From positions 1 to 35,862 of the forward strand of contig JAWQRN010000152.1 of the NCBI GenBank assembly GCA_033557685.1: a stretch of DNA of 35,862 nt, given 5' to 3'. The position numbers and the translations under genes were made by a program. Positions 8,984 to 17,619 of the stretch are shown one piece after another. Within the stretch, counting starts at the first letter, position 1; the number at the start of each line of letters is the position of its first letter. The DNA is from Sperchopsis tessellata. Taxonomy: Eukaryota > Arthropoda > Insecta > Coleoptera > Hydrophilidae. The notes beneath the pieces were generated by a model. That model saw only the letters and a program-made list of their open reading frames with translations, had not been told where the DNA came from and made no database searches.

Positions 8984-11275
8984 CTACTTGGTTGCATTAC
9001 CTGCATATTTAACCTCGTCAAAAGCTTTACGAGCTCTTTTTAATTCTTCATTCATAGTTAGTAGATCTTTTACGCGGGCATATTTTCGAGGATCTTTTCT
9101 CACAAGAAATACTATGTCCTCTACTTGAACTCTACCTGTGCGACCTATCTCCATTGATTTATGAGTCATTTCAGTAATAAATTCTATAACTAAATCTTCA
9201 ATTATATCAACACTTTCAGTATACGGATTTTGATCATCTCCGAATCCATACATCATGCATCTCAACTCCTTGCTGAATAGTCGTTTACGACCTGCACTAC
9301 TCAAGGCCAAAGCGGTTTCTGCTCCATCATCTTCTTCAAACTATAAAAAACAGTTGCATTAAAATTTACGAAGTAACACTTATTAAAAAATATATACAGA
9401 ACACAGTAAGATAATTGTACTCTATATCAAAATTATTGTGTAAAATTATATTATATTTTGGATAATTATTAGAAATTTAATACAAACAGATTGCCAATGC
9501 TTGAATTGATTATGGAATGAACTGATAAGTAATGGTCCACCTCAAGAACTGGAAATGAATAAAATTTTTGGTTACAAGGAAAGACTCTTTTTATTCTTCT
9601 TGAATATCTTGCATATATAATTTCAATTTTAATATTGTAATGTACACTGCACGACATCATATATACACTAGTTGTGTCTAGTTATGACTGTAACAAATAT
9701 GTCTATGTCTACTTTTTGTTACTGTTTCAGGAAGTTTTACTTTTAACTTCCTGCATTAATTCCTAAGTTATTATTATTTTGATGCCATTATAGTCCTATC
9801 TGCTAGTAATAAAAAGTTCATTTTTATTACCCACACTATCTCCATAAATTAGGTCATGAGTTTTTAAACTGTGTATTTTGATTATGTAGGAAACACTATA
9901 TAATACCACACCTAGCAAGAATGGGCTATAAGAATCATTGAAGACAACTTAGGTGTGTCGAATTATTTTCTCCAGTTTTGGAATACCAGTAAAATCGTAA
10001 AAAAATGCTTCTCTACACATAAACTTCTGTAGAAAAGTATTACTAATTTCTTATATTGTATACATTTTTGTTGCTTTAAATTTTACTAACAATGTTGCTA
10101 TATGTTCAATTAAATTAGCACAATCACTTGTGATAACAATTGACAGTTAAATCTATAGCACTTATATGTACGAATTTTCAAAAGAGTAACAAGTGGGTCA
10201 AAACATTTAAAAGTATTTTGTGGAAATGTACAGTGCAAGGTGATTTTTTTGCTATATAAAAATATATTCAAAGTAAATGATATTGCCAGTAAGATTCATA
10301 TTTGAATTTCTAAAAATGAGTTAAATAAATTAAATAGTATAATTTCCATATCAATAAAATATAAAACATAAACATGTCAAAATTGTCTTTGTTTCTGTAG
10401 TCAACATTTGTACTGAAATTTATACTGTAATAGTTTGGTGAAAATTTAATAAAATCATATTTATTGTAATCCTAGATGAATGACGACCCATATTTCTTCT
10501 CTGCAAAAAGTACCATGAAAAAATTTCATTATGCAAACGATGAGTAGGGATAGTAAGTGTGACGTTGACCTTAATTCTTATTGAGCTCATGACTGACATA
10601 GCACCACCAATATCCAGTTATTCAAATTTTAAGTTTGTATAAATTTCCACTTTGTTCACAAACAAAGTTTTGCTTGTTAAATACGCTTCTCAAAAAACTT
10701 TAACTTTATAGGAAATTTCGCATGTATAGAATTGCACAAAAAATACTCTGTGCTTGGCTGAAGTCAATAATAAATATCTAAGAACTTCACAGTGAGGCAG
10801 TCCCAATGCTTTTCCTCCACATTTACAAAATCTAGGCAATCAATGTACAAACTAAGACTTGCCATAAAATGATCCTAAAATTAGACCACTCAATCGTATA
10901 TTTCCTTAGTTTTTCAGATGTGTGGGTCTTGTGATGCAGACTTATTTATTAACACCACTAAGACTCATTAATGAAACCCATGCACTATTCCCCTTCTAGC
11001 GATGGTTGGTGACATCACCACAGTCATCTCTGATTGGAGTTTTGTTGTCATACAAACAAGAACTCACCATATATAATGATCCTAAAATTAGACAATCAAC
11101 ACGCCAATCTTGTACGAAGACACAAGCTGTTGGTAAAAATGGCAAGTCCACTCTAGCTTGTGTAGACACTGAAACTCCTTATAATAAACGTGTTGCATCC
11201 CCAGAAAACTACATACATTTAGAGGTTGAAATAAATAAAAAATAAGGTAGTTACCTGCTCTATATCATCCGCCAT
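8984..11275 (-). CDS. Taf13: TFIID subunit 13 (TAF13), two exons
   Basis: Coding exons are 11275-11255 (ATG plus six codons, MADDIEQ) and 9340-8984, joined in frame at GT-AG sites: exon 1 ends CAG|GTAA and exon 2 follows TTATAG. The product is 125 residues, close to the 124 of human TAF13. After a short acidic N-terminus, the segment RKRLFSKELRCMMYGFGDDQ opens a histone-fold domain. It continues through EDLVIEFITEMTHK, GRVQVEDIVFLVRKDPRKYA and MNEELKRARKAFDE, all very conserved in this family. TAF13 pairs with TAF11 through its histone fold inside TFIID and helps seat TBP at polymerase II promoters, in the nucleus. An internal start at 9310 would be TTG, and the acidic residues upstream of it match the family N-terminus, so the spliced start is preferred. 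No break is seen. Confidence 0.95.
9341..11254 (-). other. TAF13 intron 1
   Basis: The intron is 1,914 bases and AT-rich. It contains two related stretches of about 50 bases, at 10843-10895 and 11051-11104, sharing AATGATCCTAAAATTAGAC. A plus-strand open frame at 11006-11245 lies over the second copy. It starts at TTG and has no family signature. No other gene was recognised in the intron. Confidence 0.8.
10843..11104 (+). repeat. Pair of ~50-bp direct repeats in the TAF13 intron
   Basis: Units at 10843-10895 and 11051-11104 share an exact 19-base core (starting 10868 and 11075) and similar flanks beginning TACAAAC. The offset is about 207 bases. They look like two units of an old tandem repeat or a small duplication. 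Confidence 0.6.
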
Positions 11276-13400
11276 TAGAAAATACGAATTCAAAAACAAT
11301 TTTAACAAAACTTTAGTTTTACTACAACTAAATAACTTTAGAAATATGTGATCAAAAATCTTTAGAACTGTTTATATTGTTTTGTTGTTTCTTGACTATA
11401 ACCTCACTATTTTCAGACTTTTTTAATCAACACTGCCAACCCACAGAATAGCCAACCTATTCACGTAGGGATGCTAACTATTGATTGTCCAAAAGCGTAC
11501 AGACAAATGGATACATAAAAGTAGGGGTATTAAAAATGAGACTTTAAATTTTAGAATTTCAAACGTGTTCAACATAACAATTATTTTGGGATTCTTCAAA
11601 CACATATTTACATAGTTTTTGTTGTATGGTTACATTAGAATTCATCTTAAAGTATTTTGTCCACTTTTCGGAAGAATTATTTCCCGTCAACCAAAAAATA
11701 TATTTATTCAGAATCCAAAAATTAAATCACCTCCGTAAAATTCAATTTCAAAAATTAATGCCACTTTAAAAACTTGCTCTAGTAACAAAATCTTATTCAA
11801 ATTGAAAAAGACACATTGTCCATGAAATCTTTCTTTCTGCTTTAAATTTGGTTTGAACCGCGATGCTTAACTTAATTAGATTCTGGTGAACTTTAAATCA
11901 AAAATATATCTTATTTCTTTCTGGAAATCAACTCTCTTAAAAATTCTTATAAGTTGCAATTATTTTAATCGGCTGATTTTATTCACTATATCAACAATAT
12001 AGCTTTTTGAAATATGTGCATATTACATATGTACAAAATCAATATATAATTCTGTCAAAGATATTACATCACTTAAACTATCATCACAGTTCACAAATTT
12101 TGCGCCCTTTTGCTGATGAAGTAACTTGGGGCATCCCATTCAAAATCTATCAATTGCATGATAGAAAAAAACATATCTGGTGGGGGCATACCGGAAAATA
12201 TTCACAATTAACAAAATGACAAAAATATACGTTTTCAATACTAGATTTTCTAAATTATATCTCAGCAGATTTACATCAAACTTAACTGCATATGCACATT
12301 GTAACGCCCGGCCACTAAATTTGGCAAATTAAGTGTATTTTTCAATTTAATTAATGTCAAATTGAGTTTACCAAAATTAGCAGATGCATTATTTCCTCCA
12401 TATGTTATCAATCTAATGCAGTTATAAGTTCAGTCGAGAAGTGCATCTACACAACTCCTATCCTTAGACTGTTCAACTAAAACCTGAGCATTTGTACGTT
12501 TACAAATTAATTTTTGAATCATAATATATCATTCTATATATTTTATTGCCCCAATCTTGTGACAAATAACTATGATGGTGTTTTACACCCTGATAAGTTA
12601 ATAGTATTTCACTAGTTGAATTTGATTTAGTGAAAAAGTTAAGTAGAACTCCAAAGGCTGTAGAAGACTGCACATTTTTCATGTGTCCTTCTCCTTGAAT
12701 ATGACTAGTTAGAGCAAGTTTCTGAGGGTGTTTAATGCTAAATTGTATCTGCTAATTTTAAGACTATCAACTTTAAGTCAAGCATTTTCAAATTTGTACT
12801 CGCCTCTTTGAATATGTAATATTTAGCTTGTGTTCGTGGTGTATTGTTATTGTTATCGTTATCATCTGAACTTGTATTCATTATTTTAAGAAGGGATTTC
12901 AGAATCTAAATGTAAAATAACAAAAAAATTCGCAATACATAAAAAACAGCTTATCGCTTAAAATTAAAATGATTGTCAAGGTCACGACTAACTTTTATGA
13001 AAACATTGTACGTTGTTACTTTTGACAAAGCATAAACCAACAACATACATATATATCTTTGTCGCAGACGAATACGACCTCTCCGACCTGTATACGACGG
13101 AGATAAATTTTCGACTTGTCGATCTTCGCCGATAACACAGGTTGACATGATTTTTCTAACATTAATGAAAATGCTCTTTTTGTGTTTCATTTAGGTAGTT
13201 ATTAAAACACCTTTTCACAGAAATGGCCTAGCACGCCCCATTTTCAAGTACCTGTTTGTCCCTTGTATCATGGGCTTATTGAAATTATTTGTACCTGGAT
13301 TTAGACAGTGTAGGAAGAATTACCACGAGAGGTGGTGGCGGTATTTCCAACGTATTCTACGAACCTTTAAGGACACTTTTATGTTTCTCTAAAGCTTAGT
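11276..13400. other. TAF13 upstream region and AT-rich DNA without a called gene
   Basis: The first few hundred bases upstream of 11275 must hold the TAF13 promoter and 5' untranslated region, but no clear core-promoter element was identified. Farther on no gene was recognised. A minus-strand open frame at 12951-13190 (79 codons) has a basic stretch near its middle but no known motif, and is not supported as a gene. Confidence 0.45.
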
Positions 13401-13411
13401 TTTTCTGGCTC

Positions 13412-13893
13412 GTGTTCAGTACAGTCAAGTATTTTTGTCATATTTTATATAAAATAGGAAGTTCTAGTCGTCGATGTTGCAAAAATACAGCGGATAAGTT
13501 TTGTTATATATGTGGACGATTTATTTTAAGGCCACAGGCTAGATCTATATCCGAGGAAGTCAAAAAAGCTTATCTTTTATATTTTAAGTGCTAAATTGAA
13601 GATCAAGATAAAAGTTGGGCCCCTCATGTTTGCTGTGTGAGTTGTAAATTTAGTGCAGTGGATGTATCACAAGAAAAATTCTATGCTGTTTGCTGTTCCT
13701 ATGGTGTGGAGAGAACCTACTGACCATGTAAGTGATTGCTGCTACTGTATCACTAAAACGGAAGGGTATTCAAAAAAGCAAAGGGACAAAATTGAGTATC
13801 TAAATTTTCCCTCTGCACTAAAGCCAGTTCCTCATAGTCAGGAATTACCGGTATCGAAGAACACACATGGGCAGGTTTACCAAAGCCTGAAGT
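13412..13893 (+). pseudogene. Broken copy of a multicopy insect cysteine-rich protein
   Basis: One frame reads RRCCKNTADKFCYICGRFIL near 13465-13530, with paired cysteines of a probable zinc-binding module. It runs to a stop after FKC at about 13592, beyond which DQDKSWAPHVCC continues the same frame. A second frame from about 13680 continues with AVPMVWREPTDHVSDCCYC and then PSALKPVPHSQELPV, ending at 13893. From memory, this order (CCKN...CYICG, DKSWAPH.CC, P.VWREP.DH..DCY.C, PSALRPVPH) matches an uncharacterised protein found in many copies in arthropod genomes. Its function is unknown to me. The stop and the frame change near 13660-13680 show that this copy is dead. It may belong to a large mobile element. 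Confidence 0.55.
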
Positions 13894-14182
13894 AGATCTT
13901 CATTCCACTGGCATAGTAGAAGGGTCTCTCTCTGCTATCCTGTTAAGGCTAGCAGCTAAATAAGTATAAACATAGACGTCTGAACATATGTATTTTGAGT
14001 TGAGAGAGTAGTTCTTTCTTTGATAAAAATAAGAGAGAGAAATAGTGAGGACCAAAAACCCACGTTTTACTAAACTTCTATGTGAAAATTGGCATTTTAT
14101 TCGTTAAATATCTCTATAACGGATTACAATTTTCTCCTGTAGTTGACAGTTATAAATAGTCCGATTATTAGACATTATTAAA

Positions 14183-14510
14183 ATGAGAAATTCGTACAGA
14201 GCATATGGATGTACAAGACGCACTACGAAAGGAACTGGAGTGAAATTTCATAGGTTATTTTAAGTTTATAATTTCTTATTTATATTTATTTACATTTACA
14301 ACCTTTTTTGTGGTTATACTAGGAAAAGTGAGAAGAAGAATTTAATTTATATTTCAAGGTTTCCAATAGGTCCGGAGCTGTTGACGAGGTAACTTGAGGC
14401 TATGATGCGAGACAATTTTAACCATCGACTTCATTACATTTGCGTGGTGATAGTTTTATCAGAAAAAGAACCTACAAAAATGAAGTTCAAGTGAAAATTA
14501 AAGATTTCGG
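14183..14510 (+). pseudogene. THAP-domain pseudogene with an intron
   Basis: Exon 1 (14183-14253) encodes a THAP N-terminus with a Cys at position 10 and TKGTGVKFHR. A donor GT follows at 14254. An acceptor (TTTCAAG, ending 14358) leads to exon 2, which opens with the rest of the HRFP motif, then PELLTR, and soon after AMMRDNF. Splicing restores the F-H-R-F-P core of the C2CH zinc finger exactly. THAP domains bind DNA in transcription factors and P-type transposases. Exon 2 has a stop in place of the tryptophan expected after LTR, and a later frameshift, so the copy is dead. The acceptor and donor still look sound. The end of exon 2 runs into the inverted terminus of the env-containing element, so it may be truncated by it or be part of it. 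Confidence 0.6.
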
Positions 14511-14551
14511 GAAAAACAAAAAAAAAAAACATTTTAATTACAACATCTGTG

Positions 14552-14680
14552 GAGAACAAAAATAGTCAAATTGAATTAGAGTAAGCAACCCAGTGAGAAC
14601 AAAAATAGTTAAACTGAATTAGAGTAAGCATAGCAGCAACAACAAAAATCGTCAACCTAGTTAGAATAAGTAACAGAAAC
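14552..14680 (+). repeat. Three tandem 43-bp units, left inverted terminus
   Basis: Units start at 14552, 14595 and 14638, exactly 43 bases apart. Each carries AACAAAAAT, then a GTCAA/GTTAA block, then a TTAGARTAAG block. The third unit is the most diverged. The first two are also the closest match to the right terminus. Confidence 0.85.
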
Positions 14681-14889
14681 TATAGAAACAGTCAACATAA
14701 CAAGTCAAAATAGAAAAACGAAAACCCAACCCAACATCCTCAAGAAGACAACGCAAATTCCTTAACAAGACAACATAACATCTAGAGAAGACAAAATAAA
14801 CTATACACTATCTGAAAGATAAGGTAATTATCTTATTATTCTTATTATGTATCCAACAACAGTATATGAAATCGAATGTCTAAAATACT

Positions 14890-16316
14890 ATAATTTAAAC
14901 AAAATTCTAGCTTACTTCCACTAAAATTAGGAAATGCTCAGAATAAAATTGACTTTTGGTCATTTATCCAAATATATCACATATCAAATATGATTGAGGA
15001 ATCCTCAAATCTTCAAATGTCTTATACCAGACTGAAAAATGCTCCTAATAGTTCAGATATATATAATATGGAATATTATAATACCATAAAACTGCAGACG
15101 CTTTCGTAAAAAAACTATTACTACCAATTAAACAGTGATTAAAACCATCCCAGGCAACCTAGATAATCGGTGATGCTGAAAAATATGACAAACGCATAGA
15201 ATAATTTTCAAGTAACCAAAACAAAGTAAAACCATTGGTTAAAGAACACGCTATCATAATACAAACGTCACTCAAGAAATTTAATAACGAAACACAATTG
15301 CTTGCACATAACCAGCTAATAATAAAATCTTCAATTTTCTAAATTGAAAGTACAATTAACAAACACCCAGAATTGATATCCTTATGAATATTATTAAATA
15401 CACTTATTAATTAATCCCAAACTAAAATTAATTTATGACGCGTTGAAAATACAATATCATTATCATAGCTTAACACAGTTCATAATTCAGATGAATTATT
15501 GCAAGAAATAACTGATATTAGTAAGATTCTAAAAGATAATAGAGTTTCCTTTTATGCAAAACAGCATGTTATGTTACTTCTTGAAAGATTCCCAAACATA
15601 AAGAGATATATGAAAGGAAATCAAATAATGTTTAATTTACATATTCCTATAGTAGTAAATGAAAGTTACGATAATTAGCAACTTTTCCAAATTTGAGAAA
15701 AATCGCAAGGTAGATAATATAATATAGACAATAATTCCTTGTTCGTCATACTTAATACAGATTCTCCATACGAAATTCAGTTGATAAAATATCAAAACAA
15801 AATAAGTAAATTAACAGCTTTATCTGTACTAAACTTTCAAATCCAAAACCTACAACATAATTTGATTGTTGTAGCACCTTTAATCAACTTTTCTAATAGA
15901 ATTAAATATTGATTGTAAATTTTCTTAAAGGATACTTTACTTAAAATACTAAAATTAATATTAAATTGATTGAACTTTGATTTGATTGGACCAAACATAT
16001 TAAAACTTACCATTAAATAAATTTTACCCCAATTTAAAGTAGTTTAATTGGAATCAATAAATATAATAGGAAATACGATAATAATATTGCAATTAGGCAA
16101 ATGAAAGAAATTGATGAAATTAAGAACGTTCCAGTAAGCGATAACAATGTTAGCATATATACAATTATTTTGTATGCATTGATAATTTTGTTGATATTAT
16201 TTATAATTTATTATAAATGTTTAAGAAAAAAAACGTTTAAAGTTAACACAAAAAAAGGTATTAAATTAGATAAAACATCGTCCGCAGTCAATGTGAATCT
16301 CATTCTCCTCGACTAA
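14890..16316 (+). pseudogene. env: Errantivirus-type envelope (baculovirus F-like) remnant
   Basis: This looks like a decayed fusion glycoprotein gene of the insect errantivirus/baculovirus F family. A basic R-x-x-R furin-type stretch near 15094-15110 is followed about 15 codons later by GNLD, and shortly after by DAEKYD. That order and spacing follow the cleavage site and fusion-peptide-proximal conserved motif of the family. Helix-rich segments lie around 15220-15340 and 15490-15650. The last frame (16101-16316) has a hydrophobic membrane span at residues 19-38 and a Lys-rich cytoplasmic tail, as at the C-terminus of such proteins. Many stops and frameshifts break it. The family protein mediates membrane fusion; this copy cannot. 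The upstream surface subunit is only partly recognisable. Confidence 0.6.
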
Positions 16317-16381
16317 TATAAGAAATAAATTTAATTTTACAAGGTTTTATTCTTATTTTATTTTACACTACTGGTATTGGT

Positions 16382-16467
16382 GCTTATTCTAATCCAGTTT
16401 AACCATTTTTGTTCTCACTGGGGCGCTTACTCTAATTCAGTTTGATTATTTTTATTCTCGCCGGATG
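16382..16467 (-). repeat. Two tandem 43-bp units, right inverted terminus
   Basis: Read on the minus strand, these two units match the left units at 14552-14637. On the plus strand they start with GCTTATTCT at 16382 and GCTTACTCT at 16425, again exactly 43 apart. The shared junction CCCAGTGAGAACAAAAAT on the minus strand matches the left side almost exactly. Confidence 0.85.
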
Positions 16468-16579
16468 TCATAAATAAAATATTTCTTTATTTCCCCCAAA
16501 GCTTTAAATTTTCAGCTTCGTGTCCGTTTGTCTAGTTTTCACATTATACTCTTGGAAAATTGTAGAACATTTTGCCTTA

Positions 16580-16888
16580 ACTGTGCCAGTTTTCTTCGAG
16601 TGTGTGGGAAAATGTTCTTTAAAAAGTAAATTTAAATACTAGGTTCTAGTTCTACTACTAAGTAATGTCAGCAATTATATCGGCGAAGCCCCAGAAATGT
16701 ATATATAGTGTCTGTAAGAACTTATTAAAGTTTATAAAAGTATTGTGCACCATTGTTTTTGGGCATTAAGATACCAGCAAAGTAACATAAAGCAAGTAGA
16801 CTAGAACCTAGTATTAAGAAACTTGTGTAATTCAATTTATATTTTAAAATGCATTTTCCCACAACCACGAACAAAACTGGCGAACAAG
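16580..16888. mobile_element. MITE-like element with inverted termini
   Basis: The ends are complementary in two blocks. An outer block pairs GCCAGTTTTCTTCG / TGTGGGAAAATG (16585-16614) with CATTTTCCCACA / AAAACTGGC (16852-16882). An inner block pairs AATACTAGGTTCTAGT (16635-16650) with ACTAGAACCTAGTATT (16800-16815). The interior has no coding frame. Length is about 310 bases. A target duplication was not identified, so the superfamily is unknown. Confidence 0.7.
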
Positions 16889-17619
16889 TTGGACATGTAT
16901 AAATAAACGAAGAAGCATATTTAAAAGAAATTTTAATTATAGCAGGAAATAATTTATATAATGGCGAAAGGAGTCAATAAATTGGAATATTTATGTATAA
17001 GCTTTGTTTGAAAAAACTCCAACTGTAAAATAGAAAAAATACAGGTGAACATTATAAGGTTTCAAATGATGTTGCAATGTGGCCGAACATCATGGATGTA
17101 TTAACTGTAGAAACTAGTGGTACAATAAACATGAAATCAAAATTTACTGATCTGAAGGATCATTTTATAAAGTAAGGTCCATTGTGCAACCACTTGCTAC
17201 AGTCAGTACATACAATTCAGCATAAGAACAGCGGTTTATCGGAAACTCAAACTAGAATTTGCTATCACATTACAAGACTTGTTCATCAATAAATCTAATT
17301 TGTAACTCAATATACAAATTTAATGTAATTTGAATGCTTTTTAATTAACCACTTTATGGTATCATTAATATTTAATGCAAAAACTTTCATATAGCAACAA
17401 ACACTAGTTATAAATTATGCTAAAATAGATGAACAATATGGAAAAGTTCATAAAATTCAAAGCAATTTGAATGTTTCCCCTACGCGCACATCCTAGCTAG
17501 ATCGGCATTGCCAACAGACAATAATACTAGCTAGCTCGACTGGTGACAAAACAACAAGCCGTAGTTAACCTTAAATAGTTTTTATTTTGTGTTGGAAGTT
17601 TTACATAGTGTAATTAAAC
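16889..17619. other. Upstream region of U1-C
   Basis: The last 150 bases must contain the U1-C promoter and 5' untranslated region. They hold a short tandem of CTAGCTAGCT-like sequence near 17525-17540. Earlier, about 17060-17175 contains a plus-strand open stretch without a known motif, interrupted by stops. No gene was recognised. Confidence 0.45.

Larger units (their letters stand above)
14490..16515. mobile_element. Foldback-like element containing an env remnant
   Basis: The two ends are inverted relative to each other. The left end (about 14490-14680) and right end (about 16339-16515) align when one is reversed, first through an AT-rich outer part and then through 43-bp tandem units. 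Between them lies an envelope-type gene remnant (about 14890-16316). No gag, protease or reverse transcriptase and no direct LTRs were seen. Long inverted ends made of short tandem units are a feature of foldback elements. A retroviral env inside such ends is unexpected. It could instead be two independent copies of one repeat that happen to flank an env fragment. Outer borders and target duplication are unresolved. Confidence 0.5.

Noticed and set aside
11006..11245. 79-codon plus-strand open frame in the TAF13 intron
   Set aside because: It starts at TTG, overlaps a short direct repeat, and shows no family signature or splice context.
12951..13190. 79-codon minus-strand open frame with a basic centre
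   Set aside because: No family motif, no neighbouring exon, and no clear conservation signal that can be judged from the sequence alone.
14552..14680. CRISPR-like array
   Set aside because: The 43-bp units are adjacent without unique spacers, diverged, and in an insect genome; they are tandem repeats of a transposon end.
16101..16316. Stand-alone small membrane protein
   Set aside because: The single membrane span plus Lys-rich tail fits the C-terminal end of the envelope remnant directly upstream, so it is not a separate gene.
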